DNA of 6,539 nucleotides from an uncultured Alphaproteobacteria bacterium (GCA_913049615.1 CAJWZI010000087.1:1-6539), one strand, 5' to 3'; positions 1 through 6,524 are shown, counted from the stretch's first letter. Notes: generated by a model from the letters alone, not told the origin. Numbers and translations are program-made.

Positions 1-396
1 ACAGACGTTCATAGCCCAGGTGAAGGGTTCATCGCCATCCGTTCCAAATTTCCGACCTGCCATATAGATAACGTTGGGCAATTTTGGTAGCTTGGCCACT
101 GCCTGACGATCCAACAGATCGCAGGCCAATGTTTCTACACCCCAATCCTCAAGCCGCTGTTTGACCTCGCTATTCGAGAAACGTGCGACGCCAACAATGC
201 GTTTATGCGGTGCAGCACGTTTGGCCATTCGGGCCAGGCAGGGCCCGATCTTACCACCGACACCCAGGATGATAATATCGCCGTCTAGAGCGGCCAGATC
301 GTCGATCAACGACTGGCTAGGCCATGACAGAAAATTCTCAAGGGTCTCTACATCGGCGATGTTATCCGGTAAACCTGCTGACATGAGAGGCGTCAT
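1..396 (-). CDS. NAD(P)-dependent epimerase/dehydratase (extended SDR), partial, 3' end outside window
   Basis: The first 132 codons are present and the frame is open to the left edge. This is the N-terminal Rossmann half of a short-chain dehydrogenase/reductase of the NAD-dependent epimerase/dehydratase type. A beta strand (DIIILG, residues 40-45) leads into the glycine-rich dinucleotide loop G45-V-G-G-K-I-G51. The strand IVGVAR ends in Arg72 rather than Asp, which in this fold hints at NADP(H) preference (inference). Asp93 in CDLLD matches the adenine-contacting Asp, VIYMAG (109-114) matches the strand-4 motif, and Asn130 matches the conserved Asn that follows. The catalytic YxxxK would lie beyond the edge, so activity cannot be judged. 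The ATG at 396 comes 15 nt after the livF stop, with only a poorly spaced AGGG upstream. An in-frame ATG at 384 is an alternative start. The gene is probably the last visible cistron of the transporter operon. Its substrate is unknown. Confidence 0.85.
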   Translation of the reverse strand, partial: MTPLMSAGLPDNIADVETLENFLSWPSQSLIDDLAALDGDIIILGVGGKIGPCLARMAKRAAPHKRIVGVARFSNSEVKQRLEDWGVETLACDLLDRQAVAKLPKLPNVIYMAGRKFGTDGDEPFTWAMNVC

Positions 397-411
397 GCCC
401 TGCTTTCGGTA

Positions 412-1056
412 TTATTCGGCGACAATGCTACCGCGTTCGATCACGAAGGTTCGATCCAGCAGTCCGACTAAATGTTTGTCATTGGATTCCGCTACTAGTA
501 GGGATTCGCCCTCATCTTTGAGGCTTTTCATAATTTCGCTCATACGCTGGGCAAAGATCGGGGCAATACCTTCGCCGGGTTCGTCCAAAAGCAATAAATG
601 CTTTCCCACCATCAAGGCGCGTGCGAAAGCGACAAATTTTTGCTGCCCACCCGATAGCTCAAAGGAGCCACGGTTACGGAATTCAGCTACCTCTGGCATC
701 AAATCATAAATCCAGCTAAGACGTTTCTCCCAATCTTCCATGCCTGTGGCCCAAACCGGCACCAGAATATTTTCTTCAGCCGTTAGCTCCGGCACCAAGC
801 GCCGGTCTTCTGGCATAAAGCCAATGCCCATATGAGCGCGCTTGTGCGGGTCAATTTTTAACAAATCTTGATCATTGAACATTACTTCCCCAGCCGCCGC
901 TACCAAGGCACCCATGATGGCGCGCAGAAAGGTCGTCTTGCCGGCTCCGTTGCGACCGATCAGGCCACACATGCTGCCATCAGGCACATTCATTGCCAGG
1001 CCACGTAGAATAGGTGTGGAGTCTATATTAACGTCCAGTCCTCTTACCTCAAGCAT
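412..1056 (-). CDS. livF: Branched-chain amino acid-type ABC transporter ATP-binding protein LivF
   Basis: This 214-residue cytoplasmic ATPase is one of the two nucleotide-binding subunits of a HAAT importer. Walker A is GRNGAGKT (34-41), the signature is LSGGQ (134-138), and Walker B is LLLLDE (154-159) within LDEPGEGIAP. As in other LivF proteins, the Q-loop position reads FMPEDRR (80-86) with Pro-Glu in place of a clear Gln. The switch-histidine position lies in LLVAESND (186-193), where LivF usually has LLVEQN. The protein stops at RGSIVAE, about 20 residues earlier than E. coli LivF, so the usual C-terminal tail is missing. Its ATG overlaps the end of livG by 8 nt (ATGCTTGA). The GGGG upstream is a weak ribosome site, so translation probably depends on coupling to livG. 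Assignment as LivF rather than LivG rests on its short length and the LDEPxEGxAP stretch. Confidence 0.95.
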   Translation of the reverse strand: MLEVRGLDVNIDSTPILRGLAMNVPDGSMCGLIGRNGAGKTTFLRAIMGALVAAAGEVMFNDQDLLKIDPHKRAHMGIGFMPEDRRLVPELTAEENILVPVWATGMEDWEKRLSWIYDLMPEVAEFRNRGSFELSGGQQKFVAFARALMVGKHLLLLDEPGEGIAPIFAQRMSEIMKSLKDEGESLLVAESNDKHLVGLLDRTFVIERGSIVAE

Positions 1057-1849
1057 CGGCGCTTACCCCAGGCCCGTTTGGGCTTTTAGTTCCGGTGCGG
1101 TGGTATTCTTCACCTATCACGAACTCCCTTACCCTCGGATCTATCAGCGCCTCGGTCGTGGGAGCATCACAGATAATTTCACCCTGATAAAATGCCAACA
1201 CACGCGAGACATATCTTTCCACTATCTCCATATCGTGTTCGATAAAAAGTACCGTCGTCTCGTCTTGGCGGAGGGCTTCCATAATTATGTCCATCAAGTC
1301 GAACTTTTCTTCGGCTGAAATGCCCGAGGTTGGTTCATCCAGCATCAAAATGGTCGGATTGCGAACTGCAGCCATTGCAATATCCAACAATTTGCGAACC
1401 CCCTGTGGCAAGGTTGAGGCCGCAGAATTACGGTACTGGGAGATTTGGTAGCGTTTTAGGTGGTTTTCGACACGCTGAGCCCTCTCCTCGTTATGTAGCG
1501 GTGAGAGTAATCCTATGCCTGTTTCCTCAGCGATGGCATAAGCCATTAAAAGATTGTCAAATACATTTTCAGATGAAAATACTTGAGGTACCTGAAACGA
1601 TCGCGAAATTCCTAAGCAGGTGATCTCTCTCGGTGGCAGGCCCATGATATTTTTGCCGGCGAATTCGATCTCGCCTGAAGTGGGTTTTAGATATCCCGTG
1701 ACCATGTTTACGAAGGTAGTTTTGCCCGCGCCGTTGGCGCCAATTATACCGATGATTTCGTTTTCTTGAACCGTGACGTTGATGTCCTTGGCAGCAACCA
1801 CGGCGCCAAAAGATTTTTGCAGGTCGCGAACTTTCAGAACTGCATTCAT
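1049..1849 (-). CDS. livG: Branched-chain amino acid-type ABC transporter ATP-binding protein LivG
   Basis: This 266-residue ATPase partners LivF under the LivH/LivM channel. Walker A is GANGAGKT (37-44), the Q-loop is SRSFQ (82-86, Gln86), Walker B is ILMLDEP (167-173) followed by TSGISAEE, and the switch histidine is His205 in FIEHDMEIV. The Q-loop region followed by an insert of about 30 residues (AYAIAEETGIGLL, about 103-115) is typical of LivG. The ABC signature is atypical. It reads LPQGVRKLLDIAMA (147-160), keeping the Gly of LSGGQ but with Pro and Val at neighbouring positions. Other LivG proteins also vary here (for example LPYG/LAYG forms), so this need not mean loss of activity. 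The C-terminus (GEEYHRTGTKSPNGPGVSADA) is a polar tail of about 20 residues. The start codon overlaps the livM stop as ATGA, and only a distant AGGG precedes it, which suggests translational coupling. Confidence 0.95.
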   Translation of the reverse strand: MNAVLKVRDLQKSFGAVVAAKDINVTVQENEIIGIIGANGAGKTTFVNMVTGYLKPTSGEIEFAGKNIMGLPPREITCLGISRSFQVPQVFSSENVFDNLLMAYAIAEETGIGLLSPLHNEERAQRVENHLKRYQISQYRNSAASTLPQGVRKLLDIAMAAVRNPTILMLDEPTSGISAEEKFDLMDIIMEALRQDETTVLFIEHDMEIVERYVSRVLAFYQGEIICDAPTTEALIDPRVREFVIGEEYHRTGTKSPNGPGVSADA

Positions 1850-2802
1850 GAGGACTTAGACCCTTGCAGCGCGCGTAGGCGGGATTTTAGGGACCAGATG
1901 CCGTCAGGCAGGAACATGATTATCACCAACAAGCTGCCGCCGAGAATGAATTGCCAGATTTGCGGCGCGTATTCGAAGGCGTAGGTGCGGATCAACTCAA
2001 ACACCAGGGCGCCGATATAGGTTGCCGCCACGCTACCTGTGCCACTGAGAATCGTAATAAAAACAAATTCACCCGACACCGTCCAATTTGCCATAGAATC
2101 TGGATCGACATGGCCCACGGCCAGGGCCATGATACCACCGCCGAAACCCGCCACCAGGCCGGAAAACACATACTTAATATGGATCACCTTTTCGGCGGAA
2201 TAGCCCAGGTATTCCACCCGAATTTCGTTCTCGCGGACCGCCATACTCATACCGCCCAAAGTTGTCCTTAGGTACAAATGCACGCCCACCGTTATGAAAT
2301 AGGTGAACACCAGCGCAAACAGAAACAGGGTAGACTGCACAGCCTCGCCCTCTGGCGCATAACCTAGGAAAGTCGGTTTCACCACTCCGAAGCCGTCGGT
2401 ACTGCCCAGCGCCTCGGATTTCACCACTACACCGTAGAGGATCATGGAAAACGCCATGTTCAACAGAGCGAAAAAAATCCCCCGATAGCGCCGCATCAGA
2501 AAGCCAATGATAAATGCCAGCAGCCCTGTCGTCAGCGTAGCTGCGAAAACCAAAGCGAAGGCATCGCTGACCCCGACCAGTGATAGCATCACTGCCGTGT
2601 AGGCGCCAAAGCCAAAGAACAGCGCATGCCCGAACGACATTAGGCCACTGCGCCATAACACGAGCAAGCCCAGCGCGACCGCGCCCCGGGCCAAGCTTTG
2701 CAGGCCGATAAAGCGCATCCATTCGGCCAGCACAAAATCGAGGGCCAGCAGTACGAGGAAAGCTACTGTCAAGCCGATTACGGTTTTGTCGACATACCGC
2801 AT
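1846..2802 (-). CDS. livM: Branched-chain amino acid-type ABC transporter permease LivM
   Basis: This 318-residue polytopic inner-membrane protein is one half of the HAAT channel. Family marks are the first-half motif GLMSFGHALFFGFGAYTA (53-70), the loop GSTDGFG (133-139), and the cytoplasmic EAA-like segment MAVRENEIRVEYLGYSAEKV (187-206), which should contact an ATPase subunit. GLVAGFGGGIMAL (215-227) and the C-terminal FLPDGIW (297-303) are also typical. Hydrophobic stretches are visible at about 8-27, 41-50, 60-77, 82-103, 108-127, 157-178, 212-229, 246-270 and 284-298. The length is normal for LivM without a large N-terminal extension. The ATG shares its A with the livH stop (TGATG). It has a good ribosome site, GAGGA, 7 nt upstream inside the livH end, so it can initiate on its own as well as by coupling. 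Confidence 0.95.
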   Translation of the reverse strand: MRYVDKTVIGLTVAFLVLLALDFVLAEWMRFIGLQSLARGAVALGLLVLWRSGLMSFGHALFFGFGAYTAVMLSLVGVSDAFALVFAATLTTGLLAFIIGFLMRRYRGIFFALLNMAFSMILYGVVVKSEALGSTDGFGVVKPTFLGYAPEGEAVQSTLFLFALVFTYFITVGVHLYLRTTLGGMSMAVRENEIRVEYLGYSAEKVIHIKYVFSGLVAGFGGGIMALAVGHVDPDSMANWTVSGEFVFITILSGTGSVAATYIGALVFELIRTYAFEYAPQIWQFILGGSLLVIIMFLPDGIWSLKSRLRALQGSKSS

Positions 2803-3701
2803 CAGATTTTCCTCGTCGCGGCGGGTGCGAACAGGCCCTCGGGGCGAAAGGCCAGGACGGCGGCCATGATGGCGTAAATCACGAATAATTCAATCTCCGG
2901 GAACAAATGCACCGCGGCTGCGCGTGACAGGCCAACCACTACAGCACCAACCATGGCCCCAGGCATGCTGCCCATACCGCCAATCACTACAACCGCAAAC
3001 GCTAGCACGATGACCTCGACGCCGATGCCGGGTGATACAGAAATCGTTGGTGCCAGGTATGCGCCACCGAGAGCGCCTAACGTCGCGCCGATCACGAATG
3101 TGGCCAGGAATACCATCGTCACATTGACGCCCATAGCTTCGCTAATTTCGCGATCGTAAATCACTGCCAACAATAGTTTTCCCCATTTGGTCTTGGTCAA
3201 ACCGAGCCATGAGCCTGTGCCGACCGCCAGAGCCAGCAGAATTAATGTCAGGCTATAGACATCATAGGTAACGCCAATAATATCGGTTGCACCTAAAAGC
3301 CCCATTGGCTGATAGGCGAAATAAGGATCAACCCCCCAGATCAGGATAATCACGTCTTCCAGCACCAAGAACATGGCGAAGGTTGCCAGCACGATAATGT
3401 GCTGGTCGCGATGATAGAGAAATCGCAACAACCCTCGTTCGAGAATAACACCAAAAAATAGCCCCACGGCGATGGCCGAGAGAAAGAGCACCAGGAAACC
3501 GCCAAATTCCGGTAGGTCCGTTTCATAGTAGATACCCACTAAGGTCGCCGCCAAGTAGGCACCGAAGGCGTAGAACGACCCGTGGGTAACGTTGAGGAGC
3601 TTCATCACGCCGAAGATCACGGTCAAACCGACCGCCACCATGAACAGGTATGACGAGTAAATCAGCCCGTCGACGATGATCGCGACGATCTGTTGGATCA
3701 C
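2802..3701 (-). CDS. livH: Branched-chain amino acid-type ABC transporter permease LivH (GTG start)
   Basis: This 299-residue inner-membrane permease forms the channel with LivM. The N-terminal pattern LTVIFGVMKLLNVTHGSFYAFGAY (26-49) is the LivH hallmark. It is followed by the EAA-like loop around YDREISEAMGVNV (182-194), the glycine-rich AVVVIGGMGSMPGAMVGAVVVG (236-257), and the terminal RPEGLFAP (286-293). Hydrophobic segments fill most of the rest. The start is GTG at 3701. There is an in-frame stop six codons upstream and no ATG in between, and starting at the next Met (residue 21) would cut the first membrane segment. Upstream pairing to the ribosome is weak (AGTGAG). The gene lies 80 nt after the binding-protein stop, separated from it by a strong hairpin. 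Confidence 0.95.
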   Translation of the reverse strand: MIQQIVAIIVDGLIYSSYLFMVAVGLTVIFGVMKLLNVTHGSFYAFGAYLAATLVGIYYETDLPEFGGFLVLFLSAIAVGLFFGVILERGLLRFLYHRDQHIIVLATFAMFLVLEDVIILIWGVDPYFAYQPMGLLGATDIIGVTYDVYSLTLILLALAVGTGSWLGLTKTKWGKLLLAVIYDREISEAMGVNVTMVFLATFVIGATLGALGGAYLAPTISVSPGIGVEVIVLAFAVVVIGGMGSMPGAMVGAVVVGLSRAAAVHLFPEIELFVIYAIMAAVLAFRPEGLFAPAATRKI

Positions 3702-3742
3702 AATAGGCTCACTTGTTCAGTTGAAAGAGCAGAGGATCGAAC

Positions 3743-3768
3743 CGGAGGCGCCGAGATTGGCGCCTCCG
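3743..3768 (-). terminator. Intercistronic hairpin between binding-protein gene and livH
   Basis: Arms CGGAGGCGCC and GGCGCCTCCG pair perfectly (10 bp, nearly all G-C) around a 6-nt loop. The hairpin starts 13 nt past the binding-protein stop. On the transcribed (minus) strand the bases after it read GTTCGATCCTCTGC..., with no run of U, so it is unlikely to be a full Rho-independent terminator. It is better read as an attenuator or 3'-end stabiliser of the upstream message. In this position it would let the binding protein be made in excess over the membrane subunits (inference). Confidence 0.6.
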
Positions 3769-3781
3769 ATCAGGATCAGTA

Positions 3782-5104
3782 TTAACACTTAGCGCCTTTC
3801 ATACCACCTTTCAGCCAATCGACGCCCTTGACGCCGTTTGGAGGCAGGAGGCATGTTCCCTTGAATGTCATGATATCTACTATTTTCGGCTCGCCATTCT
3901 CTTCGTCCCAAGCAGACTTGCCAAGCATGTAATCGGTCATCGATTGATGACCATTGCCCAATGCCATCTTGACGGTGGTGGTTACACCCTCGAAAGTTGC
4001 ACCGGTTAACGCAGCCACAACTTGGTCTTTTGAGGGGAACTTTCCGCCATTCGCCGAGGCTGCCGTGTCATAGGCGTACTTGGCTGCCAGTACACCTTGG
4101 GCAAACTGATATGCTCCGCCGGTCGGTGGCGTATTGTAACGATCGATATAGGCGGCGCGGAACCAATTGTTTATCGGGGTATCGATATTCTTGGCATAGA
4201 CGCCGTAGGGTCCACGGGCGCCGACAATCACGCCAAGCGGAAATTTCTTGCCTAGGCGGTAAATTGACGACGCAGCAACCGAAAACAACAAAGTCTTCTT
4301 CCTGAACAGGCCGCGTGCTGAACCTTGGAAGATGAGTGCCTCCAAATCTCCGCCCCAGAAGCTGGAATGGACCAGATTTTCTTTCGCCAACATTAGTGCT
4401 GAAATTTCAGTACCATATTGACCAGCGAATATTTTGGGCCATTGCGCCTTGTCGGATGCCGTGGTGTGCGGCATCAGAACCTTCATGGCCAAGTCAAAAT
4501 CGCGCCAAGAATCTTGGCCCCAAGCATAGTTTTGGTTGATACCATTATAGGACTTCACGTCAGGCATCTTGGCCTTCACGTAATGCGCTTCGGCAACGCC
4601 ATCGGCGGTGGCATGCATCATGGTACGGAATACATACTTCGCGTTTGGGATTATATCCTCGAAAATTCGCGGCGTACCGCAGACTGGCAAGACCGTAAAC
4701 ACTTTGAGTTCTTCGGCTACCGGTGCAATTGCGGCACAGGTACCTGACGAAATGTAGCCGACGACTACGTCGGCACCTTGTTTCTGCACCTTGTTGCGAA
4801 GTTCCGCCACCTGCTTGGTGCCGCCGCCCGACTCGTCGTAGAAAATTGCTTTAATTTGGCGTCCCGCCAGTCCCTTGCTGTTGTAAGGTGCCGGTACTTT
4901 GCCTTTGTTTATCGCGTTGATCAAAAGTTCCGCGCCATTGCGTGAGGGTACGCCAAAGGCGGGAGCCCCAGCGCCTGTCAGAAATGACGGTACTGCCATT
5001 ATTACGGTATCGGCCGCGCTGGCCGTTCCAGCAGCCAATCCTATGCTAGCGCCCATAGTCAAGGCTAAGACGGTACCGGACAGCTGCGTGCTAATCTTTC
5101 TCAT
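3782..5104 (-). CDS. Periplasmic substrate-binding protein of HAAT ABC transporter (LivJ/LivK-like)
   Basis: This 440-residue secreted binding protein of the type I periplasmic-binding fold (Peripla_BP_6 type) captures solute for LivHMGF. The signal peptide is clear: MRK n-region, hydrophobic core about 9-25, and TASA|AD cleavage after about residue 30. The mature protein begins with a strand, TVIMAVPSFLTGAGA, and continues with the helix NGAELLINAIN (56-66). GYISSGTCAAIAPVAEE (116-132) matches the Ser/Thr loop that holds the ligand's polar head group in this family. NYAWGQDSWRDF (192-203) is the conserved hinge-side motif. It is longer than E. coli LivJ (about 367 residues). It has four cysteines (123, 142, 418 and 440, the last residue), so one or two disulfides are possible. 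It is not a lipoprotein because there is no Cys at the cleavage site. The start is supported by a strong ribosome site 9 nt upstream. The ligand cannot be named from sequence; branched-chain amino acids, other amino acids, amides and short organic acids are all seen in this family. Confidence 0.93.
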   Translation of the reverse strand: MRKISTQLSGTVLALTMGASIGLAAGTASAADTVIMAVPSFLTGAGAPAFGVPSRNGAELLINAINKGKVPAPYNSKGLAGRQIKAIFYDESGGGTKQVAELRNKVQKQGADVVVGYISSGTCAAIAPVAEELKVFTVLPVCGTPRIFEDIIPNAKYVFRTMMHATADGVAEAHYVKAKMPDVKSYNGINQNYAWGQDSWRDFDLAMKVLMPHTTASDKAQWPKIFAGQYGTEISALMLAKENLVHSSFWGGDLEALIFQGSARGLFRKKTLLFSVAASSIYRLGKKFPLGVIVGARGPYGVYAKNIDTPINNWFRAAYIDRYNTPPTGGAYQFAQGVLAAKYAYDTAASANGGKFPSKDQVVAALTGATFEGVTTTVKMALGNGHQSMTDYMLGKSAWDEENGEPKIVDIMTFKGTCLLPPNGVKGVDWLKGGMKGAKC

Positions 5105-5113
5105 TACATCAGT

Positions 5114-5119
5114 CCTCCC
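5114..5119 (-). promoter_or_regulatory. Strong Shine-Dalgarno of the binding-protein gene, with an overlapping start-stop codon
   Basis: GGGAGG on the minus strand lies 9 nt before the ATG at 5104 and fixes that start. An earlier ATG at 5109-5107 is followed at once by TAA, whose last A is the first base of the true ATG (ATGTAATG). Its spacing to the Shine-Dalgarno is only 4 nt, so it should be used less than the main start. Confidence 0.75.
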
Positions 5120-5225
5120 AGTGTGTTTTGCTGTGTGCGCCCCGTTTGGTATTTGCGGTCCCCGAAACCGGAATTAGAGCGCCAGTTGAGTACTTTGGTG
5201 CAGTTATGAAAACCGAGCCGGCGTC

Positions 5226-5254
5226 ATATTTCACTAAATTGGATGTTTTGCCAA
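5226..5254 (-). promoter_or_regulatory. Candidate sigma-70-type promoter for the transporter operon
   Basis: On the minus strand TTGGCA (-35-like, 5 of 6 to TTGACA, at 5254-5249) is followed by a 17-nt spacer and AAATAT (5231-5226), only a partial -10 match. It lies in the 162-nt gap between the glycosyltransferase stop and the binding-protein start, leaving a leader of about 115 nt. No convincing terminator for the glycosyltransferase is visible. There is only a 3-4 bp GC stem (CCG-GCT-CGG) followed by TTTT near 5212-5223, so read-through from upstream is possible. Confidence 0.3.
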
Positions 5255-5266
5255 GGACAATTACCC

Positions 5267-6121
5267 CTATTCATCTGGCTGTTTCGCGTCGAATTTTCGG
5301 GCAGCTAGAAAAGCCTGAAATGACATGGGGCCATAACTGGCTACTGTTTGACCATACTCGCGGTTGAGGTGGCGTTTGGCGGCAATTGCGGCGGCAATTG
5401 GTTCTGCCTCGCCTGGTTGAACAGATAATTCGTTGGCTTGCAGCATGACAAGGATTTGTCCATAGGCAATGTCGGCCCGGAGCCAGGCATCAGGAGCGTT
5501 GGTCGCGCTATCTGGGTTCTGGATATAGTCCGTCAGGCTGCGCGCCGACATCGTCATGGCGCCGGCCCGCGTGATCAATTCTATGTTGAAGACGACATCT
5601 TCAGCAAAACTAAGATCTTCGCGATAACCGGAGCCGGCCAATTCCCTGCCGAACATGGGAAAGTGGGGAACGCCGCTGTTTATCATATCAAGGGTGCCAA
5701 TCTTCCTTGGAAGACTGCTCTTGTCATGAGCTGTGCCAATCACCGTGCCATCCGGCATTACGGCACGGGTGTTGTCGCAGGCCAATCCTGATTGTTCCGC
5801 TAATTCTTCTAAGACTGATAATTTACCCGGTAACCACGTATCGTCGCTATCCAGGATTGTGATGAGTTCGCCTCTTGCTGCCGCTAAAGCCACATTCCTA
5901 GCGGCAGACGGCCCGGAATGTGGTTTGGACGTTGTGACCATGCGCAAACGGCCATCCATGATCCCGTTATCCTTGCACAATGCCAAGTAGTTGGCGCCGC
6001 AATCTGATGCGATAATCAATTCCCAATGTTCATGACTTTGCGCCAAAATACTATGAATGGCCGCTAAAATTGTTGCCTCAGCTTTCCGGGCGGCCATCAG
6101 TATTGAAATCAGTGGCATCAT
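5267..6121 (-). CDS. Glycosyltransferase family 2 (GT-A fold) protein
   Basis: This protein of about 284 residues is a probable inverting sugar transferase using a nucleotide-sugar donor. Numbering here is from the GTG at 6136. The N-terminal PLISILMAARKAEATILAAIHSILAQ (8-33) is the classic GT2 opening (usually PxNRxxxLxxxLxSxLxQ). It is followed by WELIIASD (38-45), GPSAARNVALAAARGELITILDSDDTW (75-101) with the metal-binding DSDD (96-99), and FAEDVVF (177-183), whose E-D pair fits the catalytic base region. There is no signal peptide or membrane helix, so it is probably cytosolic or peripheral. I prefer the ATG at 6121 (MMPLISI), which begins just before the first strand. The GTG at 6136 adds five residues, and neither start has a clear ribosome site. 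Acceptor and sugar are unknown. No other cell-surface sugar genes are visible, so the link to the transporter downstream may be only positional. Confidence 0.88.
   Translation of the reverse strand: MMPLISILMAARKAEATILAAIHSILAQSHEHWELIIASDCGANYLALCKDNGIMDGRLRMVTTSKPHSGPSAARNVALAAARGELITILDSDDTWLPGKLSVLEELAEQSGLACDNTRAVMPDGTVIGTAHDKSSLPRKIGTLDMINSGVPHFPMFGRELAGSGYREDLSFAEDVVFNIELITRAGAMTMSARSLTDYIQNPDSATNAPDAWLRADIAYGQILVMLQANELSVQPGEAEPIAAAIAAKRHLNREYGQTVASYGPMSFQAFLAARKFDAKQPDE
5378..5401. repeat. Imperfect 12-bp tandem duplication inside the glycosyltransferase gene
   Basis: GGCGGCAATTGC at 5378-5389 is followed directly by GGCGGCAATTGG at 5390-5401, one mismatch. It encodes the Ala-Ile-rich PIAAAIAA stretch near residues 247-254. 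The length is a multiple of three, so the frame is kept. Confidence 0.7.
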
Positions 6122-6163
6122 GAGTTGCTTTGTCACGAAGTCGAGATAGGTTATGGTATCACG

Positions 6164-6331
6164 ATGAGGAACAGGACTTTAAACCTTGTAACGATTTCAA
6201 TTGGCGCTTCCGTCGGCCTATTTGGTGTGGCGGTGGCTGAAGGGGCCCTAGTCCCGGTTTTTTCCTTTTTCTTGGACGGCCTGATTCAGCATTTTCTATC
6301 GATGCAATCGGGATGGTTCGGCTGCCTCTGA
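6164..6331 (+). CDS. Doubtful small ORF, signal-peptide-like hydrophobic 55-residue product
   Basis: I do not recognise this product. It starts with Arg2 and Arg4, then a hydrophobic stretch LVTISIGASVGLFGV (8-22). This is followed by AVA|E at 23-26, which has the form of a signal peptidase I site. A second hydrophobic stretch follows, ALVPVFSFFLDGLI (28-41), then a short tail ending WFGCL. It could be a small membrane or secreted peptide, the remnant of a longer gene, or chance. Against it: only a weak AGG some 14 nt upstream, an ATG only about 40 nt from the divergent glycosyltransferase start, and no recognisable family. Third-position GC is not extreme in either direction. Confidence 0.25.
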   Translation: MRNRTLNLVTISIGASVGLFGVAVAEGALVPVFSFFLDGLIQHFLSMQSGWFGCL

Positions 6332-6524
6332 ATTTTGCAGTTCGCATCCAGAAAATCCTATATTCAGCAGTCTGGGCATGTGGTTTTTTGAAACCAAAAG
6401 CCATTCTTGTCAGAGATAAGTAATCATTTTGTATTTTATTTTTTCCTCAGCCCCATAGTTCTGGCTCGGGTGGCATGATGTGGCTGTTTCTATAGACGAG
6501 GGGCTTATCACGGTCTTTCGATAA

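Noticed and set aside
161..709. Long plus-strand open frame (182 codons) opposite livF and the SDR gene
   Set aside because: It is antisense to livF and the SDR start, whose motifs are unmistakable. Its product is Ser/Pro/Arg-rich with no recognisable domain, typical of an antisense shadow.
1049..1056. Possible frameshift or fusion between livG and livF
   Set aside because: The 8-nt overlap is an ordinary stop/start overlap. Both proteins have full sets of ATPase motifs and separate starts.
2174..2722. Second minus-strand open frame of 182 codons inside livM
   Set aside because: It lies in another frame of livM. The livM frame gives a complete permease with family motifs, while this frame gives an Arg/Gly-rich sequence without any.
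6159..6404. Minus-strand ORF of 81 codons upstream of the glycosyltransferase
   Set aside because: Its product is low-complexity and basic (KRKK, PPPHQ, SCSSS), with no domain and no good ribosome site. It overlaps the better-structured but still doubtful plus-strand ORF.
6381..6445. Hairpin TGGTTT/AAACCA with T runs downstream as a plus-strand terminator
   Set aside because: The stem is only 6 bp and AT-rich, and the T runs begin some 30 nt after it rather than directly behind it.
6471..6487. Sigma-54-like promoter (TGGCATGATGTGGCTG)
   Set aside because: The GG and GC elements are one base closer than the strict sigma-54 -24/-12 spacing, and the -12 part reads GGCT rather than TTGC.
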